Positions 32,107 to 42,356 are shown, counted from the stretch's first letter. The stretch: 64,000 bases of DNA from RHKX01 sp963839535 (GCA_963839535.1 CAWIVF010000013.1:1-64000); one strand, 5' to 3'. Made by a program: numbers and translations. Notes: generated from the sequence alone by a model not told the origin.

Positions 32107-32454
32107 TCAGGCTTCCCGCCCGCGCATCCGCCCGACCAGGCGCCGCGTGCGGGACCGCTTGCGCCGCAGCTCCCGGTGCCGCTTCACCTGCCGGCTGATG
32201 TCCAGCGACAGGGCCTTGATCGAGTGCCGCATCTCGGGCGAGCGCTCCTCGGCGTGGAGGGTGACCTTCTTCAGCCGCAGCGTCGCCTCGGCCACGCAGC
32301 GGTCGCGGATCGAGGGGTTGGCCTCCTCGCGCAGGACGATCTCGAGCCGCGCGTGCTCGGAGACCTGCTTGCCGACCCGGTCGAACCGCTTCGCGACCTG
32401 CTCGCGAATCTCGCTGGTGACGCTGGTGTCCCGGCCGACGATCTCGATCTCCAC
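32107..32454 (-). CDS. hpf: Ribosome hibernation promoting factor HPF/YfiA family (short form)
   Basis: Ribosome-associated factor that binds the decoding region of stalled or resting 30S subunits. The 115-residue product shows VEIEIVGRDTSVTSEIREQV, KRFDRVGKQVSEHARLEIVL, EATLRLKKVTLHAEERSPEM and AIKALSLDISRQVKRHRE, with a highly basic C terminus (RKRSRTRRLVGRMRG). It lacks the C-terminal dimerisation domain of long HPF. The GTG start at 32454 is preceded by AGAGGAG at 5 bases; longer upstream starts are unsupported. It sits between comF and the GGDEF-secA pair, a conserved neighbourhood. Confidence 0.88.
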   Translation of the reverse strand: MEIEIVGRDTSVTSEIREQVAKRFDRVGKQVSEHARLEIVLREEANPSIRDRCVAEATLRLKKVTLHAEERSPEMRHSIKALSLDISRQVKRHRELRRKRSRTRRLVGRMRGREA

Positions 32455-32494
32455 GGTCACTCCTCTGGTCGCCCATATGAATCCCCGGCTCATG

Positions 32495-33154
32495 CTACGC
32501 GGCCCCCGATGGGGTGGGCAAGCGCGAGCGGCGCGGGACCGCGGCGAGAACGACCGCGCGCACCCGCTCGCTGCCGCCGGAGCGGAGCGCGCGAGCGCAC
32601 GCGTCGAGCGTCGCCCCGGTGGTGGTGACGTCATCGACGAGCAGCGCGTGGGCCGGGGCGGCCCCGGCGGGCGCGAAGCGGGGCGCCCGCTCCAACCGCC
32701 GGATGCGGGAGCGGCCGCGCTGATGGCCGGCGTCGCGGCGGCGCAGGCAGAGCGAGACCGGCAACCCGGTCGCCGCGCCGAGCGCGAACGCGATCTCCTC
32801 GGCCGGATCGAAGCCGCGGCCGGCGAGACGGACGGCGGCGGGCGGGACGGGCACGATCGTGCCGGCGAGGAGATCGGCGGGGGCGCCGTCGGCGATCAGC
32901 GCCGCGGCCAGCTCGGCCACCGCCAGCAGCCGGCCGAACTTGAGCGCCGCGACGAGGCGGCGGCCGGCGCCCACGTAGTCGAGCGGAGCGAAGCCGCCGT
33001 CGATCGACCCCCCGTCCAGCCGCCGTCCCGGCGCCCGCTCGATCTCGGCCGCGCAGCGCGGGCAGAGCGCGGGTCCGAGGCCGCCGCGGAGAAGGGGTTC
33101 ACGGCAGCAGAGGCAGGTCGGCGGAGCCAGCAGGCCGAGGGCCTGGGCGAGCAA
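32495..33154 (-). CDS. ComF family phosphoribosyltransferase-like protein
   Basis: 219 residues from a TTG start. An N-terminal four-Cys zinc ribbon (CLCCREPLLRGGLGPALCPRC) precedes a type I PRTase fold with FAPLDYVGAGRRLVAALKFG, TIVPVPPAAVRLAGRGFDPAEE and the PRPP-binding motif LLVDDVTTTGATLDACARAL. ComF proteins support DNA uptake in naturally competent bacteria and also occur without competence. The start is uncertain because no good Shine-Dalgarno precedes TTG 33154 and the frame is open further upstream. It lies between the PAS-GGDEF gene and hpf on the same strand. Confidence 0.88.
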   Translation of the reverse strand: MLAQALGLLAPPTCLCCREPLLRGGLGPALCPRCAAEIERAPGRRLDGGSIDGGFAPLDYVGAGRRLVAALKFGRLLAVAELAAALIADGAPADLLAGTIVPVPPAAVRLAGRGFDPAEEIAFALGAATGLPVSLCLRRRDAGHQRGRSRIRRLERAPRFAPAGAAPAHALLVDDVTTTGATLDACARALRSGGSERVRAVVLAAVPRRSRLPTPSGAA

Positions 33155-33246
33155 CGGCTGTCGCGAGCGGAACGGGCCGATCCGCCGAGCCTCCCCCTCC
33201 GCGCCCGCGCGGGACCGTGGCGGCGAGTGACGTCCCTGCGCCGGAG

Positions 33247-35028
33247 TCAGGCCAGGACGGTGCGGTCGCGACCGCCCTGCTTCGCCCGGTAGAGCGCGGC
33301 GTCGGCGCGGCCGAGCAGCTCGTCGGCGCTCTCCTTGCCGTTCCAGCAGGCCAGGCCGGCCGAGCACGACTGCCCGTCGGGCGTCACCGCACGCAGTCGC
33401 TCGACCAGCCGCAGGGCGAGGTCCGCGTCGCAACCGGGCAGGGCGACCGCGAACTCCTCGCCGCCGTAGCGCGCGATCAGGTCCGTGTCCCTCAGCACCC
33501 CGCGCCAGGCCCCCGCCGCCTCCTTGAGCAGGCGGTCGCCGGCCTGGTGGCCGAGGCGGTCGTTGTAGAGCTTGAAGCGGTCCAGGTCGAGCATCGCGAT
33601 CGCGAGCGTGCTCTCCTCCCGCACCGCTCGCGAGACCTCGCGGGCGACCTCCTCGTCCCAGGCGCGCCGGTTCGTCAGCCCGGTGAGCTCGTCGGTCCGC
33701 GCCATGCGCTCGAGCCGGTCGAGCAGGGCCGCGCGCTGGATCGCCACGGCCGCCTCGGCCGCGATCACGCCCATGATCCGCTCGAGCCTCTCGGAGAGCT
33801 CGTCCTTCGGCTTCTTCCAGGCGACGGCGATGACCCCGAGCGCCGTCGACTCCTGCTCGACGGGCACCCACAGCGCCGAGACCGCGTCGGTCGATCCGAC
33901 GATCGAGCGGGCGTCGGCGGAGTCCTCCTCGAGTTGGCGGACGAAGAGCAGGTTCCGCGAGCTGAACGCGGCAACCGAGCCGGCGCGCTCGCCGAAGAGC
34001 AGCAGCTCGCCGGTCAGCTCGGCGCCGTCGGCGGCGGTGGCGCGCAGGCCGGTGCCGGAGGGATCGGGCTCGAAGAGGATGCCGACCTCGGCCTCGGCCA
34101 CCCGCCGCGCGGCCCGGCAGATCACGATGCGCGCGTTCTGCGCCTCGGTGCTGCGCGCGAGCTCGGCGACCTCCTCGGTGAGCAGCTCGACGTCGGAGGC
34201 GTGGACGCGGAGCTCGAGCTCGGCCCGCTTGCGATCGCTGATGTCGTGCATCAGCGAGTGCAGGGTGAGCTCGCCGTCGACCTCGACGATGCTCGCGGCG
34301 AACTCGACCGTGAACTCGTAGCCGTCGCGATGGAGCATGCGGCGCTCGGTGCGCAGGTCGTAGCGGCCGTCGCTGGGCGCCCCGGGCCAGCCGAGCTGCA
34401 TCATCCGCAGGTAGTCCGCGCGGTCGGCCTCGGGAATGATCAGGCCCATCACCGGCCGGCCGATCGCCTCCTCCGCGGTCCAGCCGAAGGTGATCTCCGC
34501 CGCCCGGTTCCAGGCGGTCACCCTGCCCTGGGCGTCGTTGGCGACGTAGGCCTCGCTCATCGCGTCGAGGATCAGGAACCGGCGCTCGGCCTCGGCGGCG
34601 AGCTCGCGCTCGGTGCGGCGGTGCTCGGTGACGTCCTGGCTGACGGCGACGCAGCCGACGATCTCCCGCCCCTCCCGCAGCGGCGCGGCGTGGATCGAGA
34701 TGTCGGTGGCGGTCTGCGAGCGGTGAAGGTCGAACGCCCGGCTCTCGCCCGCCAGGACGGCGCGGAAGTGGTCCCGGAGCATCGCCGCCTCAGGCGGCGG
34801 GTAGAGGTCCTCGAGGCTGCTCCCCGTGGCGGGCGTGACGCCGGCCCGCGCCCCGGAGCCGAGGATCGACGCGATCCGCAGGTCCCGGTCGAAGACCGTG
34901 ACGGTGGAGCTGGGCAGCTGATCCAGCAGGCTCCGGTAGTGGCTCTCGGCGCGGCGCGAGCGCACCACGACGACCGTCGCGGCCACGACGGTGAGCACGA
35001 GGCACAGGGCTAGAACGCCGATGACCAT
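33247..35028 (-). CDS. Membrane PAS-PAS-GAF-GGDEF putative diguanylate cyclase
   Basis: 593 residues. An N-terminal TM helix (VIGVLALCLVLTVVAATVVVV) is followed by two PAS domains (about 30-135 and 145-270, each ending in a PAC-like segment: VSQDVTEHRRTEREL and MHDISDRKRAELEL), a GAF-like region (about 290-420) and the GGDEF domain with RTDELTGLTNRRAWDEE, LDLDRFKLYNDRLGHQAGDR and the signature RYGGEEFAVALPG. It is expected to make cyclic di-GMP in response to a signal sensed by PAS or GAF. The start has GGGGAAG at good spacing. Its C terminus matches the second GGDEF gene closely. Confidence 0.92.
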   Translation of the reverse strand: MVIGVLALCLVLTVVAATVVVVRSRRAESHYRSLLDQLPSSTVTVFDRDLRIASILGSGARAGVTPATGSSLEDLYPPPEAAMLRDHFRAVLAGESRAFDLHRSQTATDISIHAAPLREGREIVGCVAVSQDVTEHRRTERELAAEAERRFLILDAMSEAYVANDAQGRVTAWNRAAEITFGWTAEEAIGRPVMGLIIPEADRADYLRMMQLGWPGAPSDGRYDLRTERRMLHRDGYEFTVEFAASIVEVDGELTLHSLMHDISDRKRAELELRVHASDVELLTEEVAELARSTEAQNARIVICRAARRVAEAEVGILFEPDPSGTGLRATAADGAELTGELLLFGERAGSVAAFSSRNLLFVRQLEEDSADARSIVGSTDAVSALWVPVEQESTALGVIAVAWKKPKDELSERLERIMGVIAAEAAVAIQRAALLDRLERMARTDELTGLTNRRAWDEEVAREVSRAVREESTLAIAMLDLDRFKLYNDRLGHQAGDRLLKEAAGAWRGVLRDTDLIARYGGEEFAVALPGCDADLALRLVERLRAVTPDGQSCSAGLACWNGKESADELLGRADAALYRAKQGGRDRTVLA

Positions 35029-35110
35029 CTGATCTTCCCCCCAGATCGACAGCGGACCTGAGTTTCTTGATCCGCGGTCTGGTTATAGCTGGTGCGGCCC
35101 CGGCCGTGGC

Positions 35111-36148
35111 TCAGTCGGCGAAGACGATCCGCTCCACCGCGGCCAGATCGGCCTCGCAGCCGATCACCGCCGGCGCCTTGCCGAGCGCGGTGTCCGGATC
35201 CTTCAGACCGTGGCCCGTCAGCACGCAGACGACGCTCTCCGGCTTCGGCGCCCCCTCGGCGGCGGGGAGGCCGTGGGCGAGGAGCCCGGCGACCGAGGCG
35301 GCGGAGGCCGGCTCGCAGAAGACGCCCTCGCCGGAGGCGAGCAGGCGATAGGCGGAGAGGATCTGCTCGTCGCTGACCGCCGCGATCCGCCCGCGGCTGG
35401 ACGTGACCGCGTCCATCGCCTCCTCCCAGCGCGCCGGGTTGCCGATCCTGATCGCCGAGGCGACCGTCTCCGGATCGGCGACCGGATGACCGAGCACCAG
35501 CGGCGCCGCGCCCTCCGCCTGGAAGCCGAAGAGCGCGGGCATCTTCTCCCCGTACTCGGAGAACCCGCGCCGCCAGGCGGTCACGTTGCCGGCGTTGCCG
35601 ACCGGGATGCAGAGCGCGTCGGGCGCCTTGCCGAGCTCGTCGACCACCTCGAAGGCGGCGGTCTTCTGGCCCTCGATCCGAAACGGGTTGACCGAGTTGA
35701 CGAGCTCGATCGGGTGGCGCTGCGCGAGGTCGCGGACGATGCGCAGGGCGTCGTCGAAGTTGCCCCGGAGCGCGACGACCCGCGCCCCGTGCATGAGCGC
35801 CTGGGCCAGCTTGCCGATCGCGATCTTGCCCTCCGGCACGATCACGGCGCCGCGCAGCCCGGCGCGGGCCGCGTAGGCGGCGGCGCTCGCGGCGGTGTTG
35901 CCCGTCGAGGCGCAGATCACGGCCTCGGCGCCCTCGGCGACCGCGCGCGACACCGCCACGGTCATCCCGCGGTCCTTGAACGACCCGGTCGGATTCGCCC
36001 CCTCGATCTTCAGGTAGACCTCGGCGCCGACTCGCTCGGAGAGCAGTGGCGCGTGGAGCAGCGGGGTCGAGCCCTCGTCGAGGGAGACGACCGGACCACC
36101 CTCCTCGATCGGGAGACGGTCGCGGTAGCGCTCGATCAGCCCCGCCAT
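35111..36148 (-). CDS. thrC: Threonine synthase
   Basis: PLP enzyme converting O-phosphohomoserine to threonine, 345 residues. The PLP Lys is in GSFKDRGMTVAVSRA; the phosphate-binding CASTGNTAASAAAYAARAG, VNSVNPFRIEGQKTAAFEV and VGNAGNVTAWRRGF are all present. The size matches the short bacterial form. Its ATG begins directly after the hom stop codon (TAG then ATG), and the order lysA-hom-thrC on one strand groups the lysine and threonine branches of aspartate metabolism. Hydrolysable-product regulation or a leader is not evident. Confidence 0.95.
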   Translation of the reverse strand: MAGLIERYRDRLPIEEGGPVVSLDEGSTPLLHAPLLSERVGAEVYLKIEGANPTGSFKDRGMTVAVSRAVAEGAEAVICASTGNTAASAAAYAARAGLRGAVIVPEGKIAIGKLAQALMHGARVVALRGNFDDALRIVRDLAQRHPIELVNSVNPFRIEGQKTAAFEVVDELGKAPDALCIPVGNAGNVTAWRRGFSEYGEKMPALFGFQAEGAAPLVLGHPVADPETVASAIRIGNPARWEEAMDAVTSSRGRIAAVSDEQILSAYRLLASGEGVFCEPASAASVAGLLAHGLPAAEGAPKPESVVCVLTGHGLKDPDTALGKAPAVIGCEADLAAVERIVFAD

Positions 36149-37385
36149 CTACTTGTACTCCTCCTCGACCACCCGGATGGCGCGCGGTGCGGCGCGGAGG
36201 AAGTCGAGTCCCGAGATCTCCTCGAGCGAGGCGTAGAAGCTGGATTCCGGCGCGCGGTGGGTGACCATCACCAGCCGGGCGTCATGGCCGCTGCCGGCCT
36301 GGACGACGCTCTTCACGGAGAGGCCGTTGCGGCCGAGCACGTCGGCGATCGCGGCGAGCACGCCGGGACGGTCGGCGACCTCGAGGTGCAGGTAGAAGGA
36401 CGAGTCGACGTCGGCTCACGACCTCCAGCCGCTTGCCCGGCAGGTGGACCGGGGCCTCCCCGGCGAGGATGGAGACGACGTCGGAGAGCACCGCGGATGC
36501 CGTCTCGATCCCGCCGGCGCCCGGGCCCGACATCGTGATCTCGGTGATCGCCGGCGCCTCGACGGTGATCGCGTTGAAGGAGCCCTCGATCGGAGCGAGC
36601 GGGTGGCCCCGGTAGAGGAAGCAGGGGAAGACGCGCACGCTGATCCCCTCGCCGCGGCGCTCGGCGATGCCGAGCAGCTTCAGCGAGAGCCCGAGGTCGC
36701 GGGCGTAGGCGATGTCGGCCGGCCGGATCTCGGTGATCCCCTCGTAGGAGACGTCCGCGAGGTCGACGGGGGTGTGGAAGGCGAGCCGGGCGAGGATCGC
36801 CATCTTGGCCGCGGCGTCCGCGCCGCCGACGTCGTCGCTGGGGTCGGCCTCCGCGTAGCCGAGCTCCTGGGCGCGGGCCAGCGCGTCGCCGTAGTCGGCC
36901 CCGGTCGAGGCCATCTCGGAGAGGATGAAGTTCGTCGTCCCGTTGACGATCCCGGAGATCCGGTCGAGCGCGATCGTCCCCAGTCCCTCCTGGACCATCC
37001 GGATGACCGGCACGGCTCCGGCGACCGCGGCCTCGAAGCGGAGCTGGACGCCGGCGTCGCGCGCGGCGTCGAAGAGCTCGTCGCCGTGCTGGGCGACGAG
37101 CTGCTTGTTCGCGGTGACGACGGGCCTGCCGGCGCGAAGCGCGGCGAGGACGTACTCGCGGGCCGGCTCGACGCCGCCGATCAGCTCGACGATCAGGTCC
37201 GAGCCGGCGAGGACCTGATCGAAGTCGCCCTCGCTGCGGCGCAGGATCCCGGTGATCTCGGGGCGGCGCCCCGAGGCGGCCTCGACGGCGGAGGCGCGCT
37301 CGGCGAGCAGGTCGTGGAAGGCGCTGCCGACGGTGCCGCGTCCGAGCAGCCCGATCCGGGCGCCCCCGGGCGGCGGCTCAGACAT
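36149..37385 (-). CDS. hom: Homoserine dehydrogenase with ACT domain, one frameshift
   Basis: NAD(P)-dependent reduction of aspartate semialdehyde to homoserine. The N-terminal Rossmann motif is IGLLGRGTVGSAFHDLL; catalytic-domain blocks are VVTANKQLVAQHGDELF, VAGAVPVIRMVQEGL, SGIVNGTTNFILSEM and GYAEADPSDDVGGADAAAKM. The C-terminal ACT domain (DSSFYLHLEVADRPGVLAAI, SVKSVVQAGSGHDARLVMVT) implies threonine feedback. The frame changes near 36415 through one extra base between VVSR and DVDSSFYL. The start overlaps lysA by 8 bases. Confidence 0.95.
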
Positions 37386-38706
37386 CGCGGGAGGTCAGGT
37401 CGTCGAGCGTCTCGCGGCGGACGACCACGGTGGCGTCGCCGCCGGAGCAGAAGATGACCGGAGGCCGGCGGACCCCGTTGTAGTTGTTCGCCATCGCGTG
37501 ACCGTAGGCGCCCGTCGCCGGGGTGACGAGGACGTCGCCGCGTCGAGGGGCGGCGAGGAGCGCGTCGCGGATCAGGACGTCGCCGGACTCGCAGTGCATC
37601 CCGGCGATCGTGGCGGGGCGGTCGGGCGTCGCCGCGGGACGGTCCGCGATCAGCGCCTCGTAGTGGGAGCCGTAGAGCATCGGCCGCAGGTTGTCGGACA
37701 TGCCGCCGTCGACCGCGACGTAGGTGCGCACGCCGGGGATCTCCTTGACGGTCCCCACCGTGTACAGGGTCACGCCGGCGTTCCCGACGAGCGAGCGGCC
37801 GGGCTCGACGAGGACCTTCGGCATCGGGTCGAACAGGCGCTGGATGCCGTCGACCTTCACGTCCACGTACTCGGCGATGGACGGCGGTCGGTCGGCGGGC
37901 GAGTACGCGATCCCCAGTCCCCCGCCGACGTTGATGACGCGCGGCTGGAGGTCGCGGGCGAACTCGGCGATCGCCTCGATCGCGCGCACGTACGGCTCGA
38001 GCTCGAAGATCTGGGAGCCGATGTGGGCGTGCAGCCCGGCGAGGCGGAGATGCCGGGAGGCCGCCACGGCCTCGACGCCCCGGGCCGCCAGCCCGTCGGA
38101 GATGCCGAAGCCGAACTTCGAGTCGAGCTGGCCCGTCTGGACGTAGGAGTGGGTGGAGGGCTTGATCCCGGGGGTGACCCGGAGCAGGACCTCCTGGCCA
38201 CCGCTTCGCGGCGTCAGCCGGTCGAGCATCGAGTCGGCGAGCGCGATCTCGTCGAGCGAGTCGACGACGATGCAGCCGACGCCGCTGTCGAAGGCGAGCT
38301 GCAGGTCGGCCGGGGACTTGTTGTTGCCGTGCATGTAGATCCGCTCAGGCGGGAAGCCGGCGCGGAGCGCCGTGTGGAGCTCGCCGCCGGAGGCGACGTC
38401 GACGCTCAGCCCCTCCTCCTCGCAGAGCCGGTAGGCGGCGGTGAAGGGGGCGGCCTTGCTCGCGAAGAGGACCTCGTGGTCGACCCCGCGGGCCCGGAAG
38501 GCCTCGACGTAGGCGCGGGCGCGGGCGCGGATGTCGTCGGGCGCGTAGACGTAGGCCGGCGTGCCGAACTCGCGCGCGAGCTCGACCGCGTCGCAGCCGC
38601 CGATCTCGAGGTGCCCGGCCTCGTTGATCCGGCTCCCGATCGGGAAGACGGCCGAGCCGGTGACCGGATCGGCGGCCGAGGCGGCGGATGTGGCGTTGGC
38701 ACTCAT
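37378..38706 (-). CDS. lysA: Diaminopimelate decarboxylase
   Basis: PLP enzyme of the alanine-racemase fold producing lysine from meso-diaminopimelate, 442 residues. The PLP Lys is in VLFASKAAPFTAAYR; substrate and phosphate motifs are VDVASGGELHTALRAGF, GLHAHIGSQIFEL, NVGGGLGIAYS and GMHCESGDVLIRD. ATG 38706 gives the normal length; the frame extends upstream without conservation. First gene of lysA-hom-thrC, overlapping hom by 8 bases, so translation is probably coupled. Confidence 0.96.
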   Translation of the reverse strand: MSANATSAASAADPVTGSAVFPIGSRINEAGHLEIGGCDAVELAREFGTPAYVYAPDDIRARARAYVEAFRARGVDHEVLFASKAAPFTAAYRLCEEEGLSVDVASGGELHTALRAGFPPERIYMHGNNKSPADLQLAFDSGVGCIVVDSLDEIALADSMLDRLTPRSGGQEVLLRVTPGIKPSTHSYVQTGQLDSKFGFGISDGLAARGVEAVAASRHLRLAGLHAHIGSQIFELEPYVRAIEAIAEFARDLQPRVINVGGGLGIAYSPADRPPSIAEYVDVKVDGIQRLFDPMPKVLVEPGRSLVGNAGVTLYTVGTVKEIPGVRTYVAVDGGMSDNLRPMLYGSHYEALIADRPAATPDRPATIAGMHCESGDVLIRDALLAAPRRGDVLVTPATGAYGHAMANNYNGVRRPPVIFCSGGDATVVVRRETLDDLTSRDV

Positions 38707-38761
38707 CGAGCGGCCATTCTCACACGCAGGGGCCTCCCGGTTCTCTACCCTCGGCGGGACG

Positions 38762-39493
38762 GTGCGCCTGCGGACGCCAGAGCCCCCCGACGACCGCGGC
38801 GTCCACGAGGGGCGTCCGTACTGGCTGTGGCTGCCGCTCGCGAAGCCGCCCTGGCCGGCCATGGTGATCCTGCACGGCGCCGGATCGAGCAAGGAGAGCC
38901 ACGCCGACTTCGGCCGGGCTTGCGCCGCGTCGGGGTGGGCGGCCGTCTCCTACGACCAGCGTGGCCATGGCGAGAGCGACGACCGGATGAGCCCCGCCGC
39001 GCTCGGTGACGTCGCCCGCATGGCGGGCCTGCTGGCGGCGCAGGAAGGGGTCGATCCGGAGCGCGTCTGCGTTCGCGGCTCGAGCATGGGCGGATACCTG
39101 GCGATCCAGGCGGCGGCCACCGAGGACTCGATCGCCGGCGCGATCGCGATCTGCCCGGCGACCGAGGAGGGCCTGCGGCGCGGGCTGCGCGAGGGCCGCT
39201 TCGAGATGCGCGCCGACGTCCCCGCCCTCGACGCCTGGCTCGGCGAGCACGACCTCCGGCAGGCCGCCGCCGAGCTCGGCGGCAAGCCGCTGATCCTGAT
39301 GCACGCCCGCGGCGACGACCGGGTGCCCTACGCCTGGTCGGAGGAGCTGCACGAACACGCCGGCGAGGCGTCCCGGCTCCTGATCCTGCCCGGGGGACAT
39401 CACCGCTCCGTCCAGCACGATCCGGAGCTGCAGGCGACGGGACTGCGCTGGCTCGAGCGGGCGCTCGCCGCGCGGGGAAGCGGAAGGGCTTAG
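38762..39493 (+). CDS. Alpha/beta hydrolase (dienelactone hydrolase/BAAT-like)
   Basis: 243 residues from GTG 38762. The fold begins WLWLPLAKPPWPAMVILHGAG with the oxyanion His-Gly; the nucleophile elbow is RGSSMGGYLA (Ser), with an acid in HARGDDRVPYAWSEEL and a His in LPGGHHRSVQHD. All three catalytic residues are present. Substrate unknown; similar proteins act as esterases or peptidases. Its stop codon overlaps that of the convergent M23 peptidase by 3 bases. Confidence 0.85.
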   Translation: MRLRTPEPPDDRGVHEGRPYWLWLPLAKPPWPAMVILHGAGSSKESHADFGRACAASGWAAVSYDQRGHGESDDRMSPAALGDVARMAGLLAAQEGVDPERVCVRGSSMGGYLAIQAAATEDSIAGAIAICPATEEGLRRGLREGRFEMRADVPALDAWLGEHDLRQAAAELGGKPLILMHARGDDRVPYAWSEELHEHAGEASRLLILPGGHHRSVQHDPELQATGLRWLERALAARGSGRA

Positions 39494-40673
39494 AGGTAGC
39501 CCATCGGGTCGACGCCGACGCCGTTGACCCGGATCTCGAAGTGGAGGTGATCGCCGTAGCAGTGGCCGGTGCAGCCGACGTAGCCGATCACGTCTCCCTG
39601 GGAGACCGAGCCGGCGGTGATCGCGAAGCTCGACTGGTGTGCGTAGCACGAGGCGAGACCGCCGCCGTGGTCCACGCAGGTGAAGTTCCCGTAGCCGCCG
39701 CTCTCGGCGTCGGACTGGACGAAGGCGATGGAGCCGGCCATGACGGCCCGGATCGGGGTGCCGGCGGGCGCGGCGATGTCGATGCCCGTGTGCGTGTCGG
39801 CCCCAGCGCAGCCCGAACGGTGAGACGACCGGGCCGTTGACCGGCCAGATGAAGCCGCTGCTTCCGCCCTGGACCGGCCCGGCGGGGAGGGGCGCGACGC
39901 CGCTCTCGGCGGCGGCCGCCTCGGCGAGCTGCTTCTGGATCTCGCCCTCGATGTCGTCGATCCCGCCCTCGAGGCGCTCCTCGCGGTCTCACGGTCTGGT
40001 TCAGGGCCTGCTCGCTGCGCTCGCGCGCCGTCGCAAGGCTCGCCTCTCGCGCCTCGAGCTGCTGGCGGGTCCGGGCGAGCTCGGCCCGGCGCGCGGCGAT
40101 GGCGTCGCGGGTGGTCCTGATCCGGGTGACGGTCTCCCGGGTGTCATCTCGAAGGTCGCGGACGCGGTCGACGATCTCGGCGTTCTGCGACTGGATCGCC
40201 TCGAGGTACTCGAAGCGGCTGAGCGCGTCGTCGAACCCGTCGGAGTCGAGGACGACGGCGATCGCGCTCGGGTCGTCGGCCTTGTAGATGGTGACGAGGC
40301 GCTCCTTCAGCGCCTCCATCGAGCGGGCCAGGCGCTCGCGCAGGATCTTCAGCTCGGCGGTCGCCTGCTCGAGCTCAGCTTCGGCCTCGTCGAGCTCGGC
40401 CTGCACCGCCGCCTCGCGGTTGCGCAGTGCGGCGACCTCGCCGATCAGCTGGTTGATCTGATCGTCGTAGCGCTCGATCTCGGAGCTGAGGACGCCCTTC
40501 TTCTCCTCCACCTCGCTGAGCGCGGCCTCCTTCTTGTCGAGCTTCTCCTCCAGGGAGTCGGCCGGCGCGGCGACGGCGAAGCCGAGGACGACCACGAGCG
40601 CCGCGAGCAGCGAGAAGGCCGCGAGCGTGAGTCGCGAGGCGTGTCGGCGCATGGAAGGGGCAGGGGCGTTCAT
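39490..40673 (-). CDS. Secreted coiled-coil M23 endopeptidase (EnvC/NlpD type), two frameshifts
   Basis: A signal peptide (FSLLAALVVVLGFAVAAPA) precedes a long coiled coil (about 45-260) and a C-terminal LytM/M23 domain. The zinc motifs are HTGIDIAAPAGTP (His, Asp) and HLHFEIRVNG (His-x-His), with CTGHCYGD between; all ligands are present, so it may be an active peptidoglycan peptidase rather than a pure activator. The frame changes near 39987 (after ALNQTV) and near 39817 (after LRWG), each one extra base. Start uncertain: ATG 40673 or ATG 40652; neither has a clear Shine-Dalgarno. FtsEX, encoded 30 kb away, is the usual activator of such coiled-coil proteins. Confidence 0.85.
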
Positions 40674-40811
40674 CAGCGGCTTCGAGCCGCGCCAGAGTAG
40701 CACCGGGTGTGCGCTTTGTGAGCGTTTCTTAACGAAGATTCCTGCTTCTGCAACCGGTTTTGCAGGGCATTCGCACGGGGAGGACGAGTGCAAGTTCTAT
40801 TGCAAGCGTTC

Positions 40812-40881
40812 GTAGATAACTCCGGGGAATGCTCCGCTTCGCGTCCGCTTCCCCGGGAGGGGGCCCCGCCCTGGCGGCAAG
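40812..40881. repeat. Dispersed hairpin repeat, copy 2
   Basis: Starts GTAGATAACT like copy 1. Stem arms CCGGGGAA (40822-40829) and TTCCCCGG (40849-40856) enclose TGCTCCGCTTCGCGTCCGC; the tail is GGGAGGGGGCCCCGCC. It lies in the 255-base region between the divergent M23 and cell-wall-binding genes, which also holds a small inverted repeat (CTGCAA...TTGCAG, 40748-40765). Confidence 0.85.
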
Positions 40882-40928
40882 GAGGGGCGTAGGGATGGTT
40901 CGCCCGGGGCTGCGCCGAATGCGGCCCC

Positions 40929-42297
40929 ATGCGCAAGACTGCCCGTCCGATGACCTCCCCCTCCCTATGGCCGGACCCGGTGCGCCGCGCGGTGGCCACC
41001 TTCGCGATCCTGCTCGTCGCGGCGATCGGCTTCGGCGTCGGCTACCTCGTCTTCGACGGCCCCGACGACGAGGGCGACTCCTCGCGATCGATCGTGGTGG
41101 TCGACCCGGGATCCATCACCCCGCCGGCCGAGGAGGAAGAGGGCGACCCCGACCCCGCCGCCCCGATGGGCTTCCCCGCTCTCGCGACCCGCAACACCAC
41201 CCGAGTCGGTGGCGCCGACCCGACGGCCGACGCGGCCGGGGTGGCGCTCGCCTCCTACCCCTCCGCCGGAGGAGCGCCACGAGCGCCGGCTGTGATCCTC
41301 GCTCCCTCCGACTCCTGGCAGGAGGCCCTCGCCGCAACCCCGCTCACCGCCGACCCGATCGCGGCGCCCCTGCTGCTCGGGACGGACGAGGAGGTCCCGG
41401 CGGTCACCGCCGACGCGCTCACGGCCCTCGCTCCGACCGGCCTCGAGGACGCGAAGGGCGCGCAGGTCCTGGCGGTCGGCGGCGTCGCCGCGCCGGAGGA
41501 CCTCGAGACCCTCGAGATCGACGGCGGCGACCCCGCGAGGCTCGCCGATCACGTGGACGAGGAGCGCGCGAAGCTGACCGGCGTCGACCACCCCGACCAC
41601 CTCCTCGTGGTCAGCTCGAAGGACCCGGAGCTGGCGATGCCCGCCGCCGCCTGGGCCGCCCGCTCCGGCGATCCGATCCTCTTCGCCGCCGGCGACGACG
41701 TCCCCGAAGCGACGCTCGACGTGATCAAGCGCCACCCGCGCACGCCGATCTACGTGCTCGGTCCCGGCTCGGCGATCTCGTCGAAGGCGATCGAGGAGCT
41801 GGGGAAGACCGAGCTCGCTCGTCAACCGGGTCGGCAGCGAGGACCCCGTCGAGAACGCGATCGAGTTCGCGCGCTACCTCAACGGCAGACTTCGGCTGGG
41901 ACGTCAACGACCCCGGCCACGGCTTCGTGATCGCCAACGCCGATCGACCGCTCGACGCCGCGGCCGCCGCACCGCTCTCGGCGGGAGGGAAGCCCGGTCC
42001 CCTCCTCGTCACCGACGACCCCGAGACGGTGCCCGAGCCGCTGCAGGGCTTCCTCAGCGACACGCAGCCGGGCTTCGTCGACGACCCCTCCCGAGCGCTC
42101 TACAACCACATCTGGCTGCTCGGGGATCCGCTCGCCCTCTCGGTCGCGTTCCAGGCCCAGGTCGACACCCTGACCCAGCTCGCGCGGGTCAGCGCCGCCA
42201 CCTCGGGACCGCAGTTCGGCGGGGAGCCGGAGAAGCGAGCCCGACGACGAGGACGCGACAAGACAAGCCGAAGCCGGACGACGGCAAGGGGGACTGA
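40929..42297 (+). CDS. Membrane-anchored cell-wall-binding-repeat-like protein, about three frameshifts
   Basis: An N-terminal TM anchor (AVATFAILLVAAIGFGVGYLVF) is followed by an acidic linker and a large outer domain resembling cell-wall-binding repeat 2 proteins: NTTRVGGADPTADAAGVALA, APAVILAPSDSWQEALAATP, IAAPLLLGTDEEVPAVTADA, AQVLAVGGVAAP and TPIYVLGPGSAISSKAIEEL. A later segment reads FGWDVNDPGHGFVIANADRP and ALYNHIWLLGDPLALSVAFQ. Frame changes near 41829, 41886 and 42235 are mostly single extra bases; the restored tail is acidic (DKPKPDDGKGD). Probably surface-exposed; no enzymatic motif is seen. Confidence 0.7.
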
Positions 42298-42356
42298 GTG
42301 CGGGCCGCCCCCACCCGGCCCGCCGATAGGCTCCGCGCCGTGACCCGGGGTGCCGC

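Noticed and set aside
40748..40765. CTGCAA...TTGCAG inverted repeat as an operator
   Set aside because: Only a 6-bp arm pair around a 6-base centre; too weak without a conserved second example.
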